From NCBI RefSeq assembly GCF_004684905.1, contig NZ_SRJC01000001.1, positions 806,001 to 870,000 on the forward strand: DNA of 64,000 nucleotides, in the 5' to 3' direction. A program made the position numbers and the translations under genes. The notes beneath the pieces are model-generated. The model worked only from the letters and a program-made list of their open reading frames with translations. It did not search any database and had not been told where the DNA came from. Of this stretch, positions 56,353 through 64,000 are shown piece after piece. The stretch comes from Halobacillus salinus. GTDB lineage: Bacteria; Bacillota; Bacilli; Bacillales; Halobacillaceae. The first letter of the stretch is position 1. Each line of letters opens with the position of its first letter.

Positions 56353-57012
56353 TTGTCAACACGTGCTCAATTCTCAGAAGAACTAGACCAACTTAAGCAA
56401 CAAATTAAAGAATTGGCGGTAGAAGCGAAATATTCACTTGATAGCGCCATTCACCTATTGTATGAATGTGATGTAGAAAAGGCTAGACAGTTGATTGAAG
56501 ACGACGCTGAATTGGATGCTCGTGAGGAACGGATTAATGACAATGCTGTCCTCATGATTGCGAAACAGCAGCCAGTAGCAAGTGATCTTCGGAGGTTAGT
56601 AAGTGCTATCAAAATCTCATCAGACCTTGAGCGGATGGCGGATCACTCTACTAACATCGCAAAGGCTACGATTCATTTAGGTGAGCATCACAATATTGAA
56701 ATTGATCCGGAACTTCGTGAAATGGCCATCCTTGCGATGGATATGGTCGATCTCGCTGTGAAAGCCTTCGAGTATGAGGACATCACTCTGGCGAATAAGC
56801 TTGCGGAGATGGATGACGTGGTGGATAATAAATATGGGATGGTTGTTAAGCAAATGCTTGAGTTGACAGCTATTAACCCTGAACAAATCCAGCACATTAT
56901 GCAGATGGCCTATGTAGCTCGCTATATTGAACGGTTTGCAGACCACATCACGAATATCGGTGAGAATATATTCTACCTTGTTAAAGGGAAGACGTACGAC
57001 TTGAATAGTTAA
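56353..57012 (+). CDS. phoU: Phosphate regulator PhoU
   Basis: PhoU links the Pst transporter to the PhoR-PhoP two-component system and limits phosphate uptake. The 219 residues form two three-helix bundles with metal-binding motifs ELDAREERINDNA near 50-62 and LERMADHSTNIAK near 92-104; the second copy is IERFADHITNIGENIFYL near 194. The start is TTG 56353 after SD AGGGAGGAGG. It is the last gene of the operon, with two terminators behind it. The same helical module forms the C-terminal domain of the Na/Pi symporter at 45499. Confidence 0.95.
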   Translation: MSTRAQFSEELDQLKQQIKELAVEAKYSLDSAIHLLYECDVEKARQLIEDDAELDAREERINDNAVLMIAKQQPVASDLRRLVSAIKISSDLERMADHSTNIAKATIHLGEHHNIEIDPELREMAILAMDMVDLAVKAFEYEDITLANKLAEMDDVVDNKYGMVVKQMLELTAINPEQIQHIMQMAYVARYIERFADHITNIGENIFYLVKGKTYDLNS

Positions 57013-57020
57013 ATCACAGA

Positions 57021-57050
57021 ACCGCAGAGAGAGCACCTCTGCGGTTTTTG
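57021..57050 (+). terminator. Terminator of the pst-phoU operon
   Basis: ACCGCAGAG (57021-57029) pairs with CTCTGCGGT (57037-57045), followed by TTTTG. Confidence 0.85.
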
Positions 57051-57071
57051 TATCATAAGGATAAGGTCATT

Positions 57072-57112
57072 AAAAAAATGCAGGAGTCTATTTAGACTCC
57101 TGCATTTTTTGT
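57072..57112. terminator. Second, bidirectional terminator between phoU and the minus-strand pair
   Basis: A near-perfect palindrome with stem ATGCAGGAGTCTA (57078-57090) and TAGACTCCTGCAT (57093-57105), flanked by A-run and T-run. It ends both the pst operon and the facing minus-strand genes. Confidence 0.9.
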
Positions 57113-57132
57113 GTAATCATTATTCTAAAGCA

Positions 57133-57588
57133 TTACTTTGAAGTGATCGCTTTTGCTATCTCATTCAGGCTCATATCCGAGTTTACAGTCGCTTGCCCAA
57201 CTTGAATGAACCGACTATAATCATTGAGCGACATGTATTGTTCCAGCTCGCTTGCTTGGTCAATAACTCCTGCTTCTTCAAGTTTTTTGCTGATGTCTTC
57301 TGTAGTAGTGCCGGATACTATATCGAGGGAGTAGACGAATACCTTCTCGATATTGCTCTCATCAGGTGCTGCTTCTTTATCTTTCTTTTTCTGGTTAAGG
57401 GATTCAAATTCTTCGTTTGAGAGGACATGATAGCCACTGCTTTCGACGTGGGCTATCATGTCCTTTGTGCCCCCACCTTTCTTAGCTAAGGATGTTTCTG
57501 CTTCTTGAGGTTGCAGGTAGAGAGTTCCACCGAGCAGTAGGGTAGCTACAAACAGTCCTAATGAAAATGAACGGAGAAGATGCTTCAT
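57133..57588 (-). CDS. Secreted or membrane-anchored MltG/YceG-like N-terminal-domain protein
   Basis: A 151-residue protein with an N-terminal signal or anchor at about 8-26 and a polar linker. The C-terminal region (IVSGTTTEDISKKLEEAGVID and SLNEIAKAITS) resembles the LysM-like N-terminal domain of MltG/YceG endolytic transglycosylases. The catalytic YceG domain is missing, so it is a binding module or decoy at most. It overlaps the upstream minus-strand gene by 4 bp, so the two are coupled. Exact function unknown. Confidence 0.75.
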   Translation of the reverse strand: MKHLLRSFSLGLFVATLLLGGTLYLQPQEAETSLAKKGGGTKDMIAHVESSGYHVLSNEEFESLNQKKKDKEAAPDESNIEKVFVYSLDIVSGTTTEDISKKLEEAGVIDQASELEQYMSLNDYSRFIQVGQATVNSDMSLNEIAKAITSK

Positions 57589-57947
57589 GAAAGGACACCT
57601 TTCTTATCCCACTGTTGAATGAAGAGGAGGACATCCTGTTCATCGACATTGGTTTGTTTAGCTATGTAATGGGGTTTAAAGCCTTTACTATACATGGAAT
57701 AAATGGTGTCCATCTTAGAGTGCGAAGAAGAGGCGTTCTGTTTGATAATTTCCCCAGTCAAATCTTCTGCGAGAAGCTCTTCTTCCAATACTTTAAGTTT
57801 CTGCCCGAATTGATAATTAGACTGCATCATCTCCATAGAAAGCTGTTCAACCTGGTCTTCTACCTTTTTCATGCGATCATTTGCGAAGAAGGAGAGGATG
57901 AATAATACCACGGATATGGATAGTAACGTGATGATAACGGTTAGCAT
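57585..57947 (-). CDS. Membrane-anchored coiled-coil protein with C-terminal HTH-like segment
   Basis: I do not recognise this family. An N-terminal membrane helix (about 2-22) precedes a coiled coil (about 25-60) and a C-terminal segment MYSKGFKPHYIAKQTNVDEQDVLLFIQQWDKKG (landmark) with the pattern of a helix-turn-helix: a small helix, turn at TNVD, and recognition-like helix. ATG 57947 follows AGGAG on the minus strand at 11-nt spacing; a GTG at 57959 is also in frame but too close. About 120 residues. It is the first gene of the two-gene unit. Confidence 0.65.
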   Translation of the reverse strand: MLTVIITLLSISVVLFILSFFANDRMKKVEDQVEQLSMEMMQSNYQFGQKLKVLEEELLAEDLTGEIIKQNASSSHSKMDTIYSMYSKGFKPHYIAKQTNVDEQDVLLFIQQWDKKGVLS

Positions 57948-58043
57948 AGTTTTTCTCACTCCTAACATTTCTCATGTTTAGTTATATCATAGAAATTCTA
58001 CTGTGACTATGAGGATTGCATGGTTTTTACATCAATAATATAC

Positions 58044-58072
58044 TTGAAAGAGACGTGTGGTTTTGTTATTAT
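58044..58072 (+). promoter_or_regulatory. Strong SigA promoter of rpmG
   Basis: TTGAAA at 58044-58049, 17-bp spacer, TATTAT at 58067-58072, with TG at 58064-58065 making an extended -10. No Zur-like operator is obvious. Confidence 0.85.
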
Positions 58073-58136
58073 AGTTAAGTCTGATAATGTGAATCAAAGA
58101 CGTGAAACAATTGAACAAGATTTGGAGGGATAACCA

Positions 58137-58286
58137 ATGCGTGTAAATATCACACTTGCTTGCACTGAAACTGGTGACCGCAATTATATTACTACAAAAA
58201 ACAAGCGTACGAACCCTGAACGTTTGGAGCTTAAGAAATTCAGCCCACGCCTAGGGAAGCATACGCTTCACCGCGAAACGAAGTAA
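58137..58286 (+). CDS. rpmG: 50S ribosomal protein L33, zinc-site cysteines mostly lost
   Basis: A 49-residue L33 starting [20 protein letters not shown] and ending HTLHRETK. Zinc-binding L33 has two CxxC pairs. Here the first is CTET, with only Cys9 kept, and the second has become FSPRLGKH with no cysteine. The protein should therefore be zinc-independent (C- type). SD TTGGAGGG precedes the ATG. This gene lies before yqgN as in B. subtilis, where the copy at this place keeps its cysteines. It is too short for most automated ORF cut-offs. Confidence 0.95.
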   Translation: MRVNITLACTETGDRNYITTKNKRTNPERLELKKFSPRLGKHTLHRETK

Positions 58287-58318
58287 AACAGTAGGATCTT
58301 TCCTACTGTTTTTTTTAT
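58287..58318 (+). terminator. Terminator after rpmG
   Basis: AACAGTAGGA (58287-58296) pairs with TCCTACTGTT (58301-58310), followed by an eight-base T tract. Confidence 0.9.
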
Positions 58319-58339
58319 ATTCAATGAGGGGGCTGACTG

Positions 58340-59879
<1,540 letters not shown>

Positions 59880-59936
59880 GCTTCCCATAATAGGCAAAAC
59901 CTAATCCCAAATCAAGAAGAAAACGGGGTGGGTACC

Positions 59937-60119
59937 ATGTCTAGTGCTATCCGGTGGGTGGTTGTTTGCGTTACAGCTGTGATCTCAGTGTATCAATTTC
60001 GCTATCGAATCATTAATTTCGCTTCCTCTTATCCTTTGATTCGAAAACTGATGGTCCGTTTGACGATGAACGTTCCTTATGTACGAAAAAAACTACTAGG
60101 GCATATGTTTCAAAGGTAA
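59937..60119 (+). CDS. yqgO: Small membrane protein YqgO
   Basis: A 60-residue protein with one N-terminal hydrophobic helix (about 5-24) and a basic C-terminal half (RKLMVRLTMNVPYVRKKLLG). Function unknown. Size and position directly before the rhomboid yqgP match B. subtilis yqgO. ATG 59937 follows SD GGGGTGGG. No terminator separates it from ldh. Confidence 0.75.
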   Translation: MSSAIRWVVVCVTAVISVYQFRYRIINFASSYPLIRKLMVRLTMNVPYVRKKLLGHMFQR

Positions 60120-60142
60120 TAAAAGCCCTGTACTATGAATGT

Positions 60143-60190
60143 CTCAAAAGAAAAGCTGTCATTGAAAAATGACAGCTTTTCTTTTGAGCT
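60143..60190 (+). terminator. Terminator with a perfect 21-bp stem
   Basis: 60143-60163 (starting CTCAAAAGAAAAG) pairs perfectly with 60168-60188, with loop GAAA. The stem is unusually long and symmetrical, so it could act in both directions. T-runs are internal to the right arm rather than after it. Confidence 0.8.
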
Positions 60191-60230
60191 AATATAATGA
60201 GCAGGAAAGGGTAATTCATCCCTTAACCCA

Positions 60231-60239
60231 TGCTATGAT
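60231..60239 (+). promoter_or_regulatory. Extended -10 promoter of yqgP
   Basis: TGCTATGAT at 60231-60239, an extended -10 (TG-N-TATGAT). TATAAT also occurs at 60193-60198. Neither has a good -35. Confidence 0.5.
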
Positions 60240-60263
60240 GAGGGGAATAAAGGAGGAAGAGGC

Positions 60264-61799
60264 GTGTTTGTGGAGCAAAGTTATTATTTTTGGAAATTCG
60301 TCTATGAACTAGTCGTGGTTCACGAATTCCAGGTTCTTCATCTTCATACGAAAGATCAAGAAGTGTGGCTGGAGAAAGAGCATCAATGGAAAACGAACGT
60401 GGTTAGAATCAAACAAAAGCAAGTCAATTGGAGTAATGAGTTGAAGCGGGAACTGTTTATGGTTCAGCAGCAACTGAAGAAGAACCGAAAGTTGTTCCGA
60501 GGTGGTCGAGTAACGGTTCATACCATTTACATTTCAGAACACCAGCCAGTCGATGAGTGGGAACATGTCCTGGATGAACTTCCCGAAAATTCCTCCCAGT
60601 TCAATCTATATTATATGTCTGATGATACGAAACAAGAAGAGAGGGAACGGTTCCTTCATCATTTTGATTTAGATGCAACTGAATTTGAACAAGAACCTTC
60701 ACAAGATGAGAAGGAAGCTATGATTCCGTATTTACAACAACAAATTGCAGGTTCTCATTATAAACGAAGGAAAGAAGCGGAATCACTCTTCCAATTTGGA
60801 AAGCCATTGATCACGTATGTCCTTTTGGCTATCAATATCCTGTTTTTTGTTTATATGGAATGGAAGGCGGATTCAACGGCGGTGGAAACCCTCATTGAGT
60901 TTGGAGCGAAATATAACCCTGCAATCATAGAAGGAGAATGGTGGAGAATCGTTTCTTCTATGTTCATTCATATAGGGTTGCTTCATTTATTGATGAATAT
61001 GTTAGCTCTCTATTATCTAGGCACGGCTGTAGAGAGGATCTACGGAACGATGCGGTTCACTTTGATTTACTTCCTTGCCGGCGTTTTCGGAGGCGTTGCG
61101 AGCTTTATGCTAAACCCTTTCGTGGCAGCAGGAGCATCAGGTGCAATCTTTGGTTTGTTTGGAGCTCTATTATTCTTTGGTGTTCATCATAAGCAGCTGT
61201 TTTTCCGAACAATGGGCTGGAATTTATTATTTGTTATTGGGTTGAATATTGTTTTTGGTATAACGGTACCACAAGTGGATAACGGTGCACACATGGGAGG
61301 ACTTGTCGGAGGGTTTATCGCTTCAGCTCTTGTCAACCTTCCGAGGAAAAAGGCGCCATTTATTCAGTCTCTTGCCTTATTCGGCTATGTAGGTGCAATC
61401 GCCGCGATGGGTATCTTAGGCGTTCAAGGCTACTTTAATGAAGGACAGACGATTTCACAAGTGCAGGAATCACAGCAACTGAATCAAGATGGAGAGTATG
61501 ACAAGGTGGTTGCTCTGACAACGGAGGCGATGGAACAGGGAGGAAATTATGAAGCACCTTTAAAGTTCAATCGTTCCTATGCTTATATCCAATTGGGAGA
61601 AGAGGAGAAGGCGAAGGAAGATCTTATAGAAGTTGTCGAATTAGCACCTGACATGGCAGAAGCTCATTATAACCTTGCTATACTGTACGACCAGGAAGGT
61701 AATAAAGAAAAAGCAGCTGAACATGCACGAACAGCTGCAGAATTAAATCCAGATAATCAACAATTTAAAAATCTTTCTGATGAGTTATCCTCTTCTTAG
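60264..61799 (+). CDS. yqgP: Rhomboid intramembrane protease YqgP with TPR tail
   Basis: YqgP is a rhomboid serine protease that in B. subtilis cleaves the Mg transporter MgtE together with FtsH. The 511 residues have a soluble N-terminal domain (about 1-170), seven membrane helices (about 180-390) and C-terminal tetratricopeptide repeats (about 405-505). The catalytic dyad is Ser292 (GASGAIFG) and His343 (DNGAHMGG). The start is GTG 60264 after SD AAAGGAGG. Length matches B. subtilis YqgP (507). Its stop overlaps the facing minus-strand gene by 4 bp, with no terminator between. Confidence 0.96.
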   Translation: MFVEQSYYFWKFVYELVVVHEFQVLHLHTKDQEVWLEKEHQWKTNVVRIKQKQVNWSNELKRELFMVQQQLKKNRKLFRGGRVTVHTIYISEHQPVDEWEHVLDELPENSSQFNLYYMSDDTKQEERERFLHHFDLDATEFEQEPSQDEKEAMIPYLQQQIAGSHYKRRKEAESLFQFGKPLITYVLLAINILFFVYMEWKADSTAVETLIEFGAKYNPAIIEGEWWRIVSSMFIHIGLLHLLMNMLALYYLGTAVERIYGTMRFTLIYFLAGVFGGVASFMLNPFVAAGASGAIFGLFGALLFFGVHHKQLFFRTMGWNLLFVIGLNIVFGITVPQVDNGAHMGGLVGGFIASALVNLPRKKAPFIQSLALFGYVGAIAAMGILGVQGYFNEGQTISQVQESQQLNQDGEYDKVVALTTEAMEQGGNYEAPLKFNRSYAYIQLGEEEKAKEDLIEVVELAPDMAEAHYNLAILYDQEGNKEKAAEHARTAAELNPDNQQFKNLSDELSSS

Positions 61800-62656
61800 T
61801 AGTATTGGATGAGTTGATGTTTCTTTCCTGTATCATCTTCGAACAGTACCATTAAGTGCTTTCCGTTCTTGTCGAACAGGATGATGGGGATATAACTTTG
61901 TATAGGGTGGTTGGAATGGGTATCGGTTATGCCTAATATGTAATTTTTGTATAGGCCTTCCCATAATTGACCGTATATTCGTTCTGATTCACCCTCTGGT
62001 ACGCCAGGAAGAGGACGGTCATTGTATTTTGCCAGTTCAGTAAGCGGCACTGCTGTGTACTGGCCTTTTGGAACTTGGTAATAGTCTAAGAGCTCCTTCC
62101 ACTGAACTTGCACCTGTTGCTGGATACTGTGGTCTAACCTCTCTTTCCATTCTTTTTCTTCCGCCGTTTTCGGCTTGTGGAAGAAAGAGCGTGTACTGTG
62201 GGGGGAGTCGATGACATAGAGCGCATCTGTAGATGCTGCCTGGACACTCTTGATAGGAAGATCATCCTCATGAATCTCTCCATGGTGGAAAGTTATCGAT
62301 TCATATTTTTGACTATCTTCTCCGTGGATTTTTACTTCCTTTTCAATTTCCTGTGCATTTTCTTCCCATTTGTTCATAATCCCCTTCAGTCTTCCGTTTA
62401 CATAAAGGAGGGAGACGTCCTGCCGTAAATATTGAGTCTGATCACTTTTAGAGGACATTTTCCAAGTGACTTCATATTCATCAGCGTCAGATTGCTCAGC
62501 AAAGCTTAAGCTTGTCCCGTAAGAAGTGAACTTACTGTTAGAATCGATCGGGAAGTATTGAATGACATCCATCTCTTTTGTCTCTTGTAAGAAATATAAG
62601 AATACAACAAAAATCAGTAATGAGCATACAAGCCCGTACATTAGTATTCGATTCAT
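61796..62656 (-). CDS. Membrane-anchored extracytoplasmic protein of unknown function
   Basis: I do not recognise this 286-residue protein. It has one N-terminal membrane anchor (about 4-22) and no lipobox, so the remaining 260 residues lie outside the membrane. The body is acidic and aromatic-rich and ends FEDDTGKKHQLIQYY. Minus-strand SD AAGGGGATGG precedes the ATG at 62656. It converges with yqgP (4-bp overlap) and diverges from the GerA-family gene. A SigG-type promoter candidate lies just upstream, so it may be a spore protein; that is inference. Confidence 0.7.
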   Translation of the reverse strand: MNRILMYGLVCSLLIFVVFLYFLQETKEMDVIQYFPIDSNSKFTSYGTSLSFAEQSDADEYEVTWKMSSKSDQTQYLRQDVSLLYVNGRLKGIMNKWEENAQEIEKEVKIHGEDSQKYESITFHHGEIHEDDLPIKSVQAASTDALYVIDSPHSTRSFFHKPKTAEEKEWKERLDHSIQQQVQVQWKELLDYYQVPKGQYTAVPLTELAKYNDRPLPGVPEGESERIYGQLWEGLYKNYILGITDTHSNHPIQSYIPIILFDKNGKHLMVLFEDDTGKKHQLIQYY

Positions 62657-62698
62657 GCTTCCATCCCCTTACTGTATTGACACTCTTCTTACTTCTAT

Positions 62699-62727
62699 TG
62701 CTATGACGAGATACATGCTCGTATTCA
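62699..62727 (-). promoter_or_regulatory. Candidate SigG promoter for the minus-strand membrane protein
   Basis: On the minus strand TGAATA (62727-62722), a 16-bp spacer and CATAGCA (62705-62699) fit the SigG consensus (TGAATA, CATWMTA) in 11 of 13 positions. It points at the gene ending at 61796. Confidence 0.4.
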
Positions 62728-62784
62728 AAAGAAAATGTATGTTTTTCCTTTAAAAGAAGAAGATAGAGGTAAGGAGGGAGTCGT

Positions 62785-64000
62785 GTGAGCGAAGAAAAGC
62801 AGCCTGTATTTGATCAATATGAAAAGAACGTGGCATACATGAGGGAGCGTCTTGGAGTCGATGAAAGTTTCGATATGATTCATCTAGACCTTGTTTATGC
62901 AGGGCGTGGGATGTCATTATTTCTCGTTGATGGATTTGTCAAAGATGACATTCTCCACTATTTGATGAAACTACTATCAAAACTGGACCCAGATCAGTTA
63001 GATCCAGATCCTCTTTCGCAATTGTTAAAGACCCATATTCCTTACGTCGAGTTAGATAGAGAGAAAGATCTGAATAAGGCAGCGGATACCGTACTTGCTG
63101 GACCGACAGCATTAGTTGTCGAGGGCTGTGAAGATGTGATCATGATCGACGCCCGTACATATCCAGTGAGAGGGCCGGCTGAGCCTGACTTGGAGAGAGT
63201 AGTACGCGGATCTCGTGACGGGTTTGTAGAAACCATCGTTTTCAACACTGCTTTGACAAGGCGCAGAGTCCGAGACAGATCCTTAAGGATGGTCTATACT
63301 CAGGTGGGGCGCAGGTCCATGACGGATGTTTGTATCTGCTATTTAAAAGACATTGCAGATCCTGAACGTGTCGAGCACTTGCAACGTGTCTTAGACGAAA
63401 TTGACACCGATGCCTTACCGATGGCGGAAAAGACTATTGAAGAATATATCAGTGGCCAGCATTGGAATCCGTATCCAGTCATCCGCTATACAGAGCGGCC
63501 TGACACAGCGGCAGCTCATCTATATGAGGGGCACATTCTTATTATCATCGACGGCTCTCCAAGTGTCATGATCACTCCGGCTACATTCTGGCACCACTTG
63601 CAGCATGCAGAAGAATACCGTCAAAAGCCGCTTGTAGGAGCTTATTTAAGATGGGTGCGGTTTTTTGCTTTTATTGCCTCTATCTTTATTTTGCCGCTCT
63701 ACTTTTTATTCTCGATGAATCCAGATCTTCTTCCAGAGGCCATCGCTTTTATTGGGCCATCAGACCAAGGTGTCATCCCGCTGATGATTCAGTTCTTAAT
63801 CGCCGAAATAGGGATAGATCTATTACGAATGGCAGCTATCCACACACCGAATTCGCTCGGAACTGCACTTGGACTCGTAGCAGCCATCCTGATTGGCCAA
63901 GTTGCAGTAGACGTCGGGCTGTTTTCGAGTGAAGTGGTGTTATACTTATCACTTGCTGCCATCGGCACCTTTGCCACCCCGAGCTATGAGCTGGGGTTGG
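62785..64000 (+). CDS. spoVAF: GerA-family spore germination protein, SpoVAF-like (partial at 3' end)
   Basis: The frame runs past the window end with no stop, giving 405 residues. An N-terminal soluble region (EKNVAYMRERLGVDESFDM) is followed by the GerA landmarks ERVVRGSRDGFVETIVFNTALTRRR near 133-157 (landmark), VGRRSMTDVCICYLKDIADP near 174 and NPYPVIRYTERPDTAAAHLYEGHILI near 229, then membrane helices from about 290. It matches SpoVAF more closely than GerAA. SpoVAF associates with germinosome and SpoVA channel functions. The start is GTG 62785 after SD TAAGGAGGGAG. In B. subtilis spoVAF is in the spoVA operon, not here. Confidence 0.85.
   Translation, partial: MSEEKQPVFDQYEKNVAYMRERLGVDESFDMIHLDLVYAGRGMSLFLVDGFVKDDILHYLMKLLSKLDPDQLDPDPLSQLLKTHIPYVELDREKDLNKAADTVLAGPTALVVEGCEDVIMIDARTYPVRGPAEPDLERVVRGSRDGFVETIVFNTALTRRRVRDRSLRMVYTQVGRRSMTDVCICYLKDIADPERVEHLQRVLDEIDTDALPMAEKTIEEYISGQHWNPYPVIRYTERPDTAAAHLYEGHILIIIDGSPSVMITPATFWHHLQHAEEYRQKPLVGAYLRWVRFFAFIASIFILPLYFLFSMNPDLLPEAIAFIGPSDQGVIPLMIQFLIAEIGIDLLRMAAIHTPNSLGTALGLVAAILIGQVAVDVGLFSSEVVLYLSLAAIGTFATPSYELGL

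Overview
The window is a stretch of chromosome from a spore-forming, low-to-moderate-GC Bacillaceae, probably a moderately halophilic genus close to Halobacillus, Pontibacillus or Virgibacillus. Gene order follows the Bacillus subtilis gpr-to-yqgP segment almost gene for gene. Many proteins have acidic tails or linkers, and sporulation genes are scattered throughout (gpr, spoIIP, yqxA, yqfC, yqfD, a GerA-family spoVAF). I see no phage, transposon, IS or CRISPR. The genus is inferred from gene order and protein character, not from a marker search.

Layout. Positions 1-1680 hold sporulation and germination genes; 1788-4816 lepA and hemW; 4873-11621 the heat-shock cluster hrcA-grpE-dnaK-dnaJ, opened by a perfect CIRCE, then prmA and rsmE; 11723-13044 deoC and a flavin-reductase-like gene where B. 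subtilis has mtaB; 13137-13776 rpsU and yqeY; 13929-16801 a flotillin operon behind an ECF (SigW-type) promoter; 16872-24419 yqfC, yqfD, phoH, pgpH, ybeY, dgkA, era, yqzL and recO; 24465-27676 a glycine T-box and glyQS; 27758-29226 ccpN and yqfL; 29452-32950 yqxD-dnaG-sigA; 33105-36039 a membrane protein, cccA, trmK and yqfO; 36075-42441 ispH(-), cshB, nfo, yqfT(-), a lytic transglycosylase, a DUF4190 protein and ispG(-). Next come a short NfeD-like gene, a chemoreceptor and a Na/Pi symporter (42711-47136), five tRNAs (47397-47885), sodA, an MFS transporter and pbpA (48124-52348), the pst-phoU operon (52568-57012), a small two-gene minus-strand unit, rpmG, yqgN, ldh, yqgO, the rhomboid yqgP, an unrecognised minus-strand membrane-anchored protein and the start of spoVAF.

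How the genes work together. Most are housekeeping: chaperones, translation, DNA repair, isoprenoid synthesis and envelope. The most interesting theme is phosphate. Arrays of hexamers at exact 11-bp spacing that fit the PhoP box (TT[A/T/C]A[C/T]A-N5) lie upstream of pstS, upstream of the Na/Pi symporter (on the opposite strand) and, unexpectedly, upstream of the chemoreceptor gene next to that symporter. This suggests a phosphate-starvation-controlled chemotaxis receptor. A second theme is envelope stress. Three TGAAAC-N17-CGT(A/C) promoters sit upstream of the flotillin operon, the lone NfeD-like gene and pbpA. A third is an unusual leader before yqxD-dnaG-sigA: the Shine-Dalgarno is 33 nt from the ATG, but an 11-bp hairpin fills the gap and would bring it to about 8 nt, and an upstream segment can mask the same Shine-Dalgarno.
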